This document shows positions 35,231 to 43,739 of a stretch of DNA of 64,000 bases, in pieces. Position 1 is the first letter of the stretch. Every line of letters starts with the position of its first letter. The stretch lies in assembly GCF_024172185.1 (NCBI RefSeq), contig NZ_JAMZEC010000001.1, positions 62,001 to 126,000 on the forward strand. Direction: 5' to 3'. The DNA is from Nonomuraea roseoviolacea subsp. carminata (GTDB lineage: Bacteria > Actinomycetota > Actinomycetes > Streptosporangiales > Streptosporangiaceae). Made by a program: the position numbers and the translations under genes. The notes beneath the pieces were generated by a model, which had not been told where the DNA came from, did not search any database, and saw nothing but the letters and a program-made list of their open reading frames with translations.

Positions 35231-36973
35231 GTGCATCTGCCCCGCTTACGCACCGTCATCCCGTTCGCCGCTGCCTGTCTGGCCGTCTCGGCGCTCGTGG
35301 CGCTGCCCGCCCAGGCGGCGACCGTTCGCTACGAGGCCGAGAACGCCACCAACGCGCAGGGCGTCGTCGAAGCCAACCACCTGGGCTTCTCCGGCTCCGG
35401 CTTCGTCAACAGCGCCAACGCCGCGGGCCCGTACACCGAATGGACGGTCAACGCCCCGGCGGCCGGCACCGCCACGCTGGCCATCAGGTACGCCAACGGC
35501 ACCGGCGCCGCCCGTACCGCCGACGTCGCGGTGAACGGCACCGTCGTGTCGGCCGGGCGCTCGTTCGGCCCGACCGCGAACTGGGACACCTGGACGACTT
35601 CCACGCTCACCGCGGCGCTCCAGGCGGGCGACAACAAGATCCGCGTCACCGCCACCTCCTCCGGAGGCAACCCCAACCTCGACTACCTCGACATCACGAC
35701 CGCCGACGTCCCGGCGAGCGAGTGCCAGGCCGAGGCGGCGACGCTGTCGCAAGCCGCGGTGGCCACCAACCACACGGGCTACACCGGCAGCGGCTTCGTC
35801 GACTACGTCAACGCGGTCGGCGGCTCCATCGAGTGGTCGGTCAACGTGGCCGAGGCCGGCAGCCACACGCTGACCTTCCGCTACGCCAACGGCACCACCG
35901 TCACCCGCCCGATGGACGTCGCGGTCAACGGCGTCACGACCGGCATGTCCTTTCCCGGCACCGGGAGCTGGGACACCTGGGCGGACGGCCGGGTCACCGT
36001 GAATCTGAACGCGGGAGTCAACACCGTCCGCGCGACCGCCACGAGCTCCGACGGCGGCCCGAACGTGGACCGGCTGTCGGTCAGCGGCCCCGCCGGCCCC
36101 GACGGCCAGCCCCCGACCGTACCCACGAACCCGCAGGTGACCGGCGTTTCCGCCACGAGCATCTCACTGACCTGGACGGACTCCACCGACAATGTGAGCG
36201 TCACCGGATATCGCGTGTACGAGGGGACCTCGGTGGTCGCGACCTCGCCCACGGCCGCCGCCACGATCGCCGGGCTGGCAGCCGGGTCGACCCACACCTA
36301 CACGATCACCGCGCTCGACGCCGCCGGCAACGAGTCCGGGCACAGTGCCGCCGTCACCGGCACCACGTCCGGCGGCACCTCCGGTCCCACCGCCGATCAA
36401 CTCCTCGCCAAGGTCACCACCTGCAGCCAGATCTCCAACGGCAAGTACAAGACCGACTCCGACGTCAGCACGGCGACCGTGGCGGTGTGCGACAAGACCG
36501 GTGCCGTGTTCTGGAAGGGCGACATGGACATCGACTGCGACGGCGTCCGCACCACCCAGTGCAACGAGAACACCGACTGCTGCTTCCTGCCGGACACCTT
36601 CTGCCACACCACCTCCGACACTCCGCTGAACGCGGCGCAGCTTCCCTACATGGTCGTGCCCAGCCCCAGCTCGATCTGGGACTACCGCACCAAGGGCATC
36701 GGCTGCGGAACGGTGGTGGCCGTCGTCTACAACGGCCAGGTGGCGTACACGGTGATGGGCGACACGGGGCCGTCCGGGATCATCGGCGAAGCCTCCTACC
36801 GGACCGCGGCGGACCTCGGCATCAACCCCGATCCGAGCAACGGCGGCACCGACAGCGGCGTCACCTACATCGTGTTCACCGGCACGGGCACCAAGGTCTC
36901 CACGATCGAGAGCCACAGCCAGGCCGTGACTCTCGGCAGGACCCTCGCCCAGCGGTTCATCGACACCAACTGA
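35231..36973 (+). CDS. Secreted CBM35-CBM35-FN3-GH75 chitosanase
   Basis: A 580-aa protein from a GTG with AGGAG 5 nt upstream. Signal peptide 1-30; CBM35 at 33-157 and 166-286; FN3 at 293-380; GH75 at 387-580. GH75 features: FWKGDMDIDCDGVRTTQCNE, VMGDTGPSGIIGEASYRTA with Asp511 and Glu520 spaced nine apart like the catalytic pair of fungal family-75 chitosanase, and GVTYIVFTGTG. By family it cuts beta-1,4-glucosamine polymers. Its place inside a pectin operon is unexpected. Extra Cys pairs (CDG..QCNENTDCC) suggest disulfides. Confidence 0.88.
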   Translation: MHLPRLRTVIPFAAACLAVSALVALPAQAATVRYEAENATNAQGVVEANHLGFSGSGFVNSANAAGPYTEWTVNAPAAGTATLAIRYANGTGAARTADVAVNGTVVSAGRSFGPTANWDTWTTSTLTAALQAGDNKIRVTATSSGGNPNLDYLDITTADVPASECQAEAATLSQAAVATNHTGYTGSGFVDYVNAVGGSIEWSVNVAEAGSHTLTFRYANGTTVTRPMDVAVNGVTTGMSFPGTGSWDTWADGRVTVNLNAGVNTVRATATSSDGGPNVDRLSVSGPAGPDGQPPTVPTNPQVTGVSATSISLTWTDSTDNVSVTGYRVYEGTSVVATSPTAAATIAGLAAGSTHTYTITALDAAGNESGHSAAVTGTTSGGTSGPTADQLLAKVTTCSQISNGKYKTDSDVSTATVAVCDKTGAVFWKGDMDIDCDGVRTTQCNENTDCCFLPDTFCHTTSDTPLNAAQLPYMVVPSPSSIWDYRTKGIGCGTVVAVVYNGQVAYTVMGDTGPSGIIGEASYRTAADLGINPDPSNGGTDSGVTYIVFTGTGTKVSTIESHSQAVTLGRTLAQRFIDTN

Positions 36974-37015
36974 GCGGGTCGACCCACCCGACCCGAGAAG
37001 GCGAGGCGCAGCAGA

Positions 37016-38332
37016 GTGATCACGCATACCGGCCCAGCGAGAGCCACCGATCGGACGTTCGCAGCGGCCACTGTCATGCTCCTGGTGGTCGCCATCACGG
37101 TTACCGGCTGTTCAGGCGGCTCGCCGCCATCCGCCCCGTCGACCGCACGAGGCAAGCAGAAAGTCTCCTTCCTGGTCTTCCCCTCGCCGAACCTGCCGGA
37201 GTCGTACTGGAAGGCCCAGGTCGAGCTGGTCACCAAGGCCCACCCCGACCTGGAGGTGGAGCTGGTCGCCGCCCCCTCGGAATCGGAGCGCAACGACTAC
37301 GCCAAGCAGCTCGCCGCGTCGGGACAGCTGCCCGACGTGCAGATCGGCATGCAGGACCTGGTCGCGCTCGAACCGAGCCTGGCGCCCTGGTCGGAGCAGG
37401 AGCTCACGGACTTCCTCTGCCCCACCTGCGGCGCCGTCAACGGCAAGGTGGTGCAGCTGCCCGCCAACACCCAGACGATCCCCGACGTCTTCTACAACAA
37501 GAAGCTCTTCGCCAAGGCGGGCGTCACCGCGCCGCCGAAGACGTACGCCGAGCTGGTCGCTGCGGCGGAGAAGCTCAAGGCCGCCGGGATCACGCCGTTC
37601 GTCAGCGGCGGCGTGTTCGTCACCTCCCAGCCCTGGACCGCGATCCTGGCCACCGACCTGTACGCCAGGACGCCCGACTGGATCGCCAGGAGGCGCAAGG
37701 GCGAGGTGACGTTCGCCGGCTCACCGGAGATGAAGGCCGCCACCCAGAAGTTCGCCGACCTGGCCGCCAAGGGGTACGTCGACAAGCGGCAGATCGGCCA
37801 GGACTACCCCAAGACCCAGGAGGCGTTCCTGGCCGGCAAGGGCGCCATGTACCCCATGGGCAGCTGGTTCGCCGCCGCAGCCGACCAGTCGGACATCAAG
37901 GACGACATCGGCGTGTTCGCCTGGCCGAGCGACGCCGGGACGCTCCACCTGCCCGCCTTCACCGGCGGCGGCCTGTCGGTCAGCGCGACTGCGAAGAACC
38001 TCGCGGCGGCCAAGGAGTTCGCCCTGGCCTTCCAGCTCACCAAGGAGAACCTGGACGCCTCGGTCAAGGCGGACGCCCTGTTCCCGGCGATCAAGGGCTA
38101 CACGCCGCCGCCCGACACAGGCCCCGTCTTCAAGGCCGTGTACGACCTGTGGCGGCAGGCGCTCGACCGGAACGCGACCGTACCCGCGTTCGGCTGGGAG
38201 GCGGGCGACGCGGCCATGCCCCCCGGCATGCAGGGCAAGTTCTGGTCGGCCGCACAGGACCTCGTCAGCGGCCGGAAGACCGTGGACCAGGTGCTCTCCT
38301 TCCTCGACACCGAGTGGGAGAAGAGCGGCTGA
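37016..38332 (+). CDS. Carbohydrate ABC transporter substrate-binding lipoprotein
   Basis: A 438-aa family-1 extracellular solute-binding protein from a GTG start. Lipobox region VVAITVTGCSGG. Fold signatures: VSFLVFPSPNLPESYWKAQV, ERNDYAKQLAASGQLPDVQI, TIPDVFYNKKLFAKAGVTAP and EAFLAGKGAMYPMGSWFAA. It likely binds oligosaccharides released by the upstream enzymes (oligogalacturonides or similar). Its stop overlaps the next gene by one base. Confidence 0.9.
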   Translation: MITHTGPARATDRTFAAATVMLLVVAITVTGCSGGSPPSAPSTARGKQKVSFLVFPSPNLPESYWKAQVELVTKAHPDLEVELVAAPSESERNDYAKQLAASGQLPDVQIGMQDLVALEPSLAPWSEQELTDFLCPTCGAVNGKVVQLPANTQTIPDVFYNKKLFAKAGVTAPPKTYAELVAAAEKLKAAGITPFVSGGVFVTSQPWTAILATDLYARTPDWIARRRKGEVTFAGSPEMKAATQKFADLAAKGYVDKRQIGQDYPKTQEAFLAGKGAMYPMGSWFAAAADQSDIKDDIGVFAWPSDAGTLHLPAFTGGGLSVSATAKNLAAAKEFALAFQLTKENLDASVKADALFPAIKGYTPPPDTGPVFKAVYDLWRQALDRNATVPAFGWEAGDAAMPPGMQGKFWSAAQDLVSGRKTVDQVLSFLDTEWEKSG

Positions 38333-39279
38333 TGGCGGTCGGCACCACCCGGCCCAGGCCCGCACCCGCCGGCCCCGGCGCGCGCGAGCGGCGCCCCGCG
38401 CGCCGGCGGCGGACGGCGGCGTGGCACTTCCTGACCTTCGCGGCGCCGGGCACGCTCGTCTACGTCTGCCTGGTGCTGCTGCCCATCGCGCTGAGCGTCG
38501 GTTACAGCCTCACCAACCAGGCGCTGCTCCGGCCGCACACCGAGTTCGTCGGGCTGCGCAACTACTGGTTGCTGCTCCAGGACGAGACGTTCCTGCAGTC
38601 GCTCAGGGTCACCGCGATCCTGTCGCTGATCGTGGTCATCGTGCCGAACGTGCTGGGCGTCGCCATCGCCGTCCTGCTCGACCGGCGCGGCCGGATCTAC
38701 AACGCGCTGCGCACGGTCTTCTTCACCCCGATGGTGATCAGCTCGGTGGTCATCAGCGTGATCTGGACCCGAATCCTGGCCGACGACGGGCCCGTCAACC
38801 AGGCGCTCAGGGCTCTCGGCACCCGCGAACCGCCCGGTTGGCTGTCGGATCCGGACCTCGCGCTCTACTCGCTGGCCTCGATCGTCTGCTGGCAGATGCT
38901 CGGCTTCTGCGTCGTCGTCTACCTGGCCGGACTGCAAGGCGTGCCGCAGGAGCTCCTGGAGGCGGCCGCGATCGACGGCGCCGGAGCGGCGCGCCGCTTC
39001 CGGCACGTCACCTGGCCCCTGCTGGCGCCCGCGCTCACGGTCAACACGGTGGTGCTGCTGATCTCCGCGTTCAAGATCTTCGACCAGGTGAAGGTCGTCA
39101 CGAACGGCGGCCCCGGCACGGGCACGACGGCGAGCGTCGCGTTCGTCGTGCTGCAGGAGGGATTCGTGGAGAACAGGACCGGCTACGCCTCGGCCGAGGC
39201 CGTCGTCATGCTCATCGTCGTCGCCGGGCTGTCCGTCGTCACGCTGCGGTTCCTGCAGCGCAGGGAGGTGCAGGTGTGA
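38332..39279 (+). CDS. Carbohydrate ABC transporter permease (MalF-like)
   Basis: A 315-aa membrane protein with a basic N-terminal tail (ERRPARRRRTAAW) and six main helices. The EAA loop for contact with the ATPase is EAAAIDGAGAARRFRHVTWP. The ATG shares its A with the preceding TGA. Partner of the next permease. Confidence 0.92.
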   Translation: MAVGTTRPRPAPAGPGARERRPARRRRTAAWHFLTFAAPGTLVYVCLVLLPIALSVGYSLTNQALLRPHTEFVGLRNYWLLLQDETFLQSLRVTAILSLIVVIVPNVLGVAIAVLLDRRGRIYNALRTVFFTPMVISSVVISVIWTRILADDGPVNQALRALGTREPPGWLSDPDLALYSLASIVCWQMLGFCVVVYLAGLQGVPQELLEAAAIDGAGAARRFRHVTWPLLAPALTVNTVVLLISAFKIFDQVKVVTNGGPGTGTTASVAFVVLQEGFVENRTGYASAEAVVMLIVVAGLSVVTLRFLQRREVQV

Positions 39280-40106
39280 ACCGGCCGAGCCTGCCGTGGC
39301 TGCGCCCGCTGGTGGCGCTGGCCGCCGGGGCACTCTTCGCCATCCCGCTCTACATCGCGCTCATCAACGTCTTCAAGCACAGCCGGCAGGTGAGCGCGGA
39401 CACCATGGCGCCGCCCGCGCCGCCCACCCTGGACAACCTCGTCCGCGTGCTGACCGGCCCCGACAGCCTCTTCTGGTCGTCGTTGCGCACGAGCGTCCTG
39501 GTCACGTCCCTGTCGATCGTCGTCCTGACGACGCTGTCGGCCCTGCTCGGCCACTACCTGGCCAGGCACGGCGGCTGGTGGCCCCGGCTCATCATGGTGC
39601 TCCTCCTGTGCGGGCTGATGATCCCGCCCCAGGTCATCCTCATCCCGGTCACCCAGGTGCTCAAGGCGCTGGGACTGATGTCGACGATCCAGGGACTGGT
39701 ACTGTTCGACATCGGCTACTACGTACCGTTCGGCGTGTTCGTGTTCTCCGGATTCATGAAGGGAGTGCCGCGCGAGCTGGAGGAGGCGGCGGCGATCGAC
39801 GGCGCCACCCGCTGGCAGACCTTCTGGCGGATCGTCTTCCCGCTGCTGCGTCCCGCCACGGCCAGCGTGCTGATCTTCCTCGGCGTGTGGATCTGGAACG
39901 ACTTCCTCAACCCACTGATCATCTACGGCCCCCGCGACGGCACCACCATCATGACGGGCGTCTACAAGTCGCTCGGCCAGTACGCGGCCGACTTCGGCGG
40001 CATGTTCGCGCTCATGTTCCTGGCGACACTGCCGATCCTCACCTTCTACCTGCTGCTGCAGAAGCACTTCGTCAAGGGGCTCACCGGAGGCGCGACCAAG
40101 GGCTGA
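39276..40106 (+). CDS. Carbohydrate ABC transporter permease (MalG-like)
   Basis: A 276-aa membrane protein from a GTG overlapping the preceding stop (GTGA). Six helices; EAA loop EEAAAIDGATRWQTFWRIVF; the C-terminal LLLQKHFVKGLTGGATKG is typical of MalG-type proteins. The operon has no ATPase gene, so it probably uses a shared MsiK-like ATPase encoded elsewhere, as in other actinomycetes. Confidence 0.92.
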   Translation: MNRPSLPWLRPLVALAAGALFAIPLYIALINVFKHSRQVSADTMAPPAPPTLDNLVRVLTGPDSLFWSSLRTSVLVTSLSIVVLTTLSALLGHYLARHGGWWPRLIMVLLLCGLMIPPQVILIPVTQVLKALGLMSTIQGLVLFDIGYYVPFGVFVFSGFMKGVPRELEEAAAIDGATRWQTFWRIVFPLLRPATASVLIFLGVWIWNDFLNPLIIYGPRDGTTIMTGVYKSLGQYAADFGGMFALMFLATLPILTFYLLLQKHFVKGLTGGATKG

Positions 40107-40120
40107 CGCGACCCGGGTGA

Positions 40121-40702
40121 TCACACCGGTTGTACGGGACCGGTTACGTCCGCATAGCGGATGATCTGGGTGGCCAGGATCACCACTGCGGCCAGCGCGG
40201 CGGCCGAGCCGATCAGGACCGTCGGAGTGTGTGGGCCCAGCAGCCAGAGCAGGGTGAGGCCGGTCAGCGAGGGCGCGCAGAAGGCGGCCAGGTCCACCGC
40301 CAGTTGCAGCCGCTTGCGCGAGGGGCGGAGTGGATCCTCGCGGTGGTATTTCTCCCACGTGAACAGGTCGATGTCGTCGGAGCCGTCGTCGACGAGGCCG
40401 CCCAGGTGCGGGGCCAGCCGGCCGCGGACGTACGCCCCGATGACGGCGATCTTGTGATTGTTGATGACGTAGGCCCAGCCCAGCACTGTGGCGGCCAGCG
40501 GCAGCAGCAACAGCAGTTCCAGCCGGCCCGCGGTTGCGGTGACAGTGCTGATGCCGGCGACCGCGGTGAGCGTGGCGTACATCAATTGGCCGCGCGCGCC
40601 GATCCGTTGCCGCTGCTCGGCCTTCAGCGCGTCGTATTCGCTCAGCAGCGCCTTGACCGCGTGCTCGGGGCTTACTGCGGTGATGTCGGTGATAGCGGAC
40701 AC
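40121..40702 (-). CDS. Four-helix membrane protein of unknown function
   Basis: A 193-aa protein from a GTG with AAAGG 9 nt upstream. Hydrophobic segments lie at about 39-58, 61-81, 133-155 and 160-182. A charged cytoplasmic-looking loop (RGRLAPHLGGLVDDGSDDID, then TWEKYHRED) separates two hairpins. The N terminus is helical (VKALLSEYDALKAEQRQRIG). I do not recognise the family; similar small integral proteins occur widely in actinomycetes. It converges on the pectin operon with a 14-bp gap. Confidence 0.65.
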   Translation of the reverse strand: MSAITDITAVSPEHAVKALLSEYDALKAEQRQRIGARGQLMYATLTAVAGISTVTATAGRLELLLLLPLAATVLGWAYVINNHKIAVIGAYVRGRLAPHLGGLVDDGSDDIDLFTWEKYHREDPLRPSRKRLQLAVDLAAFCAPSLTGLTLLWLLGPHTPTVLIGSAAALAAVVILATQIIRYADVTGPVQPV

Positions 40703-40966
40703 GGTGGGATTGCCTTTCTGAGTGGCTGACTGACTGCGGGCGACGGAAGGCCGGCCATGGCGAGGCGGTTGATGATTGCGTACAGTTCTGCCGATACCCT
40801 CATTTATGACATTATCGTCACCCGCCTAGTGAGTTGCTCAAAGAAGAGTGAGGATTCCGTCAGTTTCGACGGCCGGTTGGCAAGCGAGGCCGAGGAGGCC
40901 GTTCGGGGATGGAGCCCCAGTAGGGCGAGGTTTTCGTCACCACAACCACTGCCAGGGAGAAGATGC

Positions 40967-41884
40967 CTACGACGGGGGTACTCCGGGTCGTCGGCGCGGC
41001 AGGAGGAGCCGCAGGGCGCCCGGCCGGATGTCGCACGTCACGGGCAGGTGGAGCTCCACCGCTTCCCCGTCGATCCCCGCCGGCAGGAGCCGCGCGGGTC
41101 CGTCCAGCCTGACTTGGAGCGCCGCCCACGCGATGATGCCGGTCTCGGCCGCATTCGTGGTGGCGTTCCGGCGCAGGTCGCGGCGCAGGCGTGCGAACAG
41201 GTCCGGCGGCGGCGGGCCGGGCGGGCGTTTGAAGACGATCGCGCCGAGCAGCCCCGAGGCGAGCGTGAAGCGACGCCCGAGGTAGCGCGGCGTGCTGAGG
41301 TGGTACGCGTTGTTCGACACCAGCACCACCTGCGGGTGCTCGACACTTTCATCGGGAGTGTCCACACTCGCGTCGACCCACTGCCGGCCACCGAGGTATC
41401 GGGGGGCGATCGCGGCCAGGGTGCGTGCCCTCGCCTCACGGTAATCGGGCTCCAGCAGGGCCTCGGCGTAGATTCCGAACGAGACGTTGTTGACGAAGAC
41501 GTGCGAGTTGACCACGCCCAGGTCGGCCCGGACCGGTTCGCCGTCGCCCAGGGCCTCCAGCGCCCGGGCCGGATCGCCGAGGTCGAGGCCGAGATCGCGG
41601 GCGAAGTGGTTGCGGGTACCCGCCGGGATGACCACCAAGGGCAGGTCGGCCTCCGCGGCCACGGCCGCGACGGCCGACACCGTCCCGTCTCCGCCGGCCA
41701 CCCCGAGCACCGCGACCCCGTCCTCGACGGCCTGCCGGGCCAGCCATGCCGCCCCCTGGCCGGGACCGGTCAGCCGGACCGCCGCGCCGTACCGTCCGGC
41801 GCGCTCGACGAGCCGGAACCGGCCCACCTTGCCGCCGCCCGAACCGGGATTCATGACCACGACGGCCCCGGCATCGGTCGTCAC
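40967..41884 (-). CDS. Diacylglycerol kinase-like lipid kinase (DAGK catalytic domain)
   Basis: A 305-aa protein from the GTG at 41884, which overlaps the stop of the PAP2 gene (GTGA). The nucleotide loop is VVVMNPGSGGGKVGRF, the catalytic signature VLGVAGGDGTVSAVAAVA (GGDGT), followed by VVIPAGTRNHFARDLGLDL and the VNNVSFGIYAEAL strand. Such enzymes phosphorylate lipids such as diacylglycerol or undecaprenol. Coupling to a PAP2 phosphatase suggests a phospholipid or polyprenol phosphorylation cycle. Confidence 0.88.
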   Translation of the reverse strand: MTTDAGAVVVMNPGSGGGKVGRFRLVERAGRYGAAVRLTGPGQGAAWLARQAVEDGVAVLGVAGGDGTVSAVAAVAAEADLPLVVIPAGTRNHFARDLGLDLGDPARALEALGDGEPVRADLGVVNSHVFVNNVSFGIYAEALLEPDYREARARTLAAIAPRYLGGRQWVDASVDTPDESVEHPQVVLVSNNAYHLSTPRYLGRRFTLASGLLGAIVFKRPPGPPPPDLFARLRRDLRRNATTNAAETGIIAWAALQVRLDGPARLLPAGIDGEAVELHLPVTCDIRPGALRLLLPRRRPGVPPS

Positions 41885-42576
41885 GGCGCCCGCCTCCTCG
41901 GGGAGGAACCAGCCGGCACCCGCGTGCTCGCCCGCCGCACCGTCCAGCCGCACAGCGCGCCGATCAACGCCCCGGCCACGACGTCGGAGGGATAGTGCAC
42001 CCCTGCGTGGACCCGCGCACAGCCGACCGCGGTCGCCGCGGCGTGCAGCGGGATCCAGGTCCACGGCACTGTCTCACCCATCGCCGACGCGAACGCGAAC
42101 GCCGACGCCGTATGCCCGGAAGGGAACGACGCCGACACCGGCCGCCGGACCCGGCGCGATCCCAGCACCGCACGCCGGCTCGACCGGGTGGGCCGCCGCC
42201 TGCCGGTCAGCGGCTTGAGACCCGCGTTCGTGACCGCCGAGGCCAGCCCGACGGCCAGCACGCCGAGGCCCGCCGCCCGCCGGCCGCGAGGGCCGCCCCC
42301 CAGCGCGAGCGCAGCCGCGGTCAGCAGCCACAACCGTGAGTGGTCGACCGATCGGGACACGTCGACGAAGAACCGGTCGAGGCTCGGCGTCTGGGTGTCG
42401 GCCACGGCGTCGAACAACGCCTGATCCAGCGCGTGCACCTGTGTCCGCACCTCGGCCGTCCACCGCGTGCGGTCGCCGCGACACCCGCTGCTCCTCTCGG
42501 CGCGCGGCCCGACTGGGCGGCGCGCCTGCTTGGCCGGTCCGCGGTGCGGATGCGGGAGCGCGATGAGATCGGGCAT
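41881..42576 (-). CDS. PAP2-family membrane phosphatase
   Basis: A 231-aa protein. The three PAP2 motifs are KPLTGRRRPTR (KxxxxxxRP), ASFPSGHTASA (PSGH) and CARVHAGVHYPSDV (SRxxxxxHxxxD-like, with Ala for Ser). Membrane segments lie at about 82-95, 101-118, 153-170 and 195-212. It dephosphorylates lipid phosphates. The frame runs open far upstream, but the family part and the ATG at 42576 argue for this start. Translationally coupled to the lipid kinase gene. Confidence 0.85.
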   Translation of the reverse strand: MPDLIALPHPHRGPAKQARRPVGPRAERSSGCRGDRTRWTAEVRTQVHALDQALFDAVADTQTPSLDRFFVDVSRSVDHSRLWLLTAAALALGGGPRGRRAAGLGVLAVGLASAVTNAGLKPLTGRRRPTRSSRRAVLGSRRVRRPVSASFPSGHTASAFAFASAMGETVPWTWIPLHAAATAVGCARVHAGVHYPSDVVAGALIGALCGWTVRRASTRVPAGSSPRRRAP

Positions 42577-42692
42577 GTCGTAAGCACACCTTGGCCGCCA
42601 AAAGCCGCGACAGGGGCGAAAGTCACATAAGCGATGAACTACGTCATCTTCTGCGCTGACGGAACGGTGGCATGCTCCGCGGACGGATGGCG

Positions 42693-43343
42693 CTACGCGA
42701 TGGCGTCGGGGAGGAGCCGGTCGAGGTCGGGCAGGGGACGCCGGGAGATCTGATGGGCCTCGTCGGTGGGGACGCCGAAGGTGCGCAGGAGGTCTTCGGT
42801 GATCTGGTCGGTGGCCTGAGCGTCGTCGCGGTCGGGTTGGGTGTGCAGGAGCTGGCCGAGGCACAGGGCGGTGCCTGCGGCGATGGTGAAGGCGAGTTCG
42901 GGGTCGGCGACGGTGAAGCGGCCGGCTCGGATGCCGGCCTGGATGTCGCGCCGGACGCGTGGGGCGATGCCGTGCTCGGAGGTGGCGATGGACAGCCCGG
43001 TGTTGATCAGGACCTTGCTGAGCTGGGGCCGGCGGCGGTGCAGGCGTCCGGTGAGCCGGAAGCTGTAGGCGAAGACCTCGGCGGGGTCGGTCATGTCGCG
43101 GGTCAGTTCGTCCAGGGCCGCGCCGTGCCGGTCGAGGGCGTCTTCCACGGCGGCCCGGAAGAGTTCGTCCTTGCTGGAGAAGTGGTTGTAGAAGGAGCCC
43201 ATGCCGACGTCGGCGGCCTGGGTGAGGTCCAGGATCGCCGTGTTGGTCCTGCCCTCGGCGATGAAGGTCTGGGCGGCGTGGATGAGCGCGGCGCGGGTGC
43301 GCGCCTTGCGCCGGTCCAGGCGGGTTGGTGACGCGTCGGTCAT
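42693..43343 (-). CDS. TetR family transcriptional regulator
   Basis: A 216-aa protein from the ATG at 43343, with AGGAG 8 nt upstream. The HTH lies at about residues 12-60: ARTRAALIHAAQTFIAEGRT, then NTAILDLTQAADVGMGSFYN, HFSSKDELFRAAVEDALD. The C-terminal domain has RVRRDIQAGIRAGRF and ends QISRRPLPDLDRLLPD. Inverted repeats built from TGACGG half-sites precede it. It probably represses itself and the facing gene at 43492, which is truncated. Confidence 0.88.
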   Translation of the reverse strand: MTDASPTRLDRRKARTRAALIHAAQTFIAEGRTNTAILDLTQAADVGMGSFYNHFSSKDELFRAAVEDALDRHGAALDELTRDMTDPAEVFAYSFRLTGRLHRRRPQLSKVLINTGLSIATSEHGIAPRVRRDIQAGIRAGRFTVADPELAFTIAAGTALCLGQLLHTQPDRDDAQATDQITEDLLRTFGVPTDEAHQISRRPLPDLDRLLPDAIA

Positions 43344-43390
43344 CTGTCCGTCTCCTGTGGGCTGTGGTGCGCGCTCCACTGTAGTGGAAT

Positions 43391-43476
43391 CCGTCAACAG
43401 TGACGGAATCCTCAACAACGCTTTGAAGGGTCATTACACGGGTGACGGTAGCGTCCATAACTGACGAAACCGTCAG
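43391..43476. promoter_or_regulatory. Two dyads with TGACGG half-sites, candidate TetR operators
   Basis: CCGTCA-acag-TGACGG lies at 43391-43406 and CTGACG-aaac-CGTCAG at 43461-43476. They flank the start regions of the divergent TetR gene and the short reading frame at 43492. The shared half-site supports recognition by the same dimeric repressor. Confidence 0.5.
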
Positions 43477-43491
43477 AAACGGAGCAGTCCC

Positions 43492-43641
43492 TTGACCACC
43501 ACCCCGCCCGCACCTGGGTTGCGTCCCACCCGGTCCCCGCATCTTCATGTGCTCGGCCGGAACGGCGCCCTGATCCTGCTGGGCATCACGCCCAAGCCGC
43601 TCACCACCAGCGCGGGGCTGACGTTCAGCTACCAGGGCTGA
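43492..43641 (+). pseudogene. Truncated gene facing TetR, possibly an alcohol-dehydrogenase remnant
   Basis: A 49-codon frame from a TTG with GGAG 7 nt upstream. It encodes a Pro-rich start, then HLHVLGRNGALILLGITPKP and a stop after LTFSYQG. The middle resembles the strand-turn after the Rossmann core of zinc-type alcohol dehydrogenases, where lines like GG.lvllGitp.p occur. The start signals and the operator are intact but the product is far too short for the family. A deletion that fused the start to an internal piece is the simplest reading; this is inference. Confidence 0.4.
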
Positions 43642-43739
43642 AGGCCGAGGACGACCGGTCAAGGCCACGCAGGACGCTCTGTGCGAGCGAGCCCCGGGCT
43701 TGGCCGCATTTTCGAGCACCGAGCAGAAACGACAGCAAC

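Larger units (their letters stand above)
25719..36088. repeat. Eight copies of a CBM35-coding repeat, about 360-375 bp each
   Basis: Copies lie at about 25719-26084 (minus), 26524-26898, 26917-27291, 30306-30680, 34453-34827, 34837-35211, 35327-35701 and 35726-36088. Each encodes YEAENATISQGVVES-like starts, GTGFVNYDNVAGSYVEF, RYANGTTTDRP and TGAWTTW...AGANTIRATAT...GGPNLD. The DNA is also alike in short blocks, for example cgctacgccaacggcacca. Known CBM35s bind glucuronic or unsaturated galacturonic acid. Confidence 0.85.

Noticed and set aside
41881..43719. A 612-codon minus-strand frame covering PAP2 and the TetR region
   Set aside because: Only its last 231 codons match a family; the rest overlaps the well-supported TetR gene in another frame.
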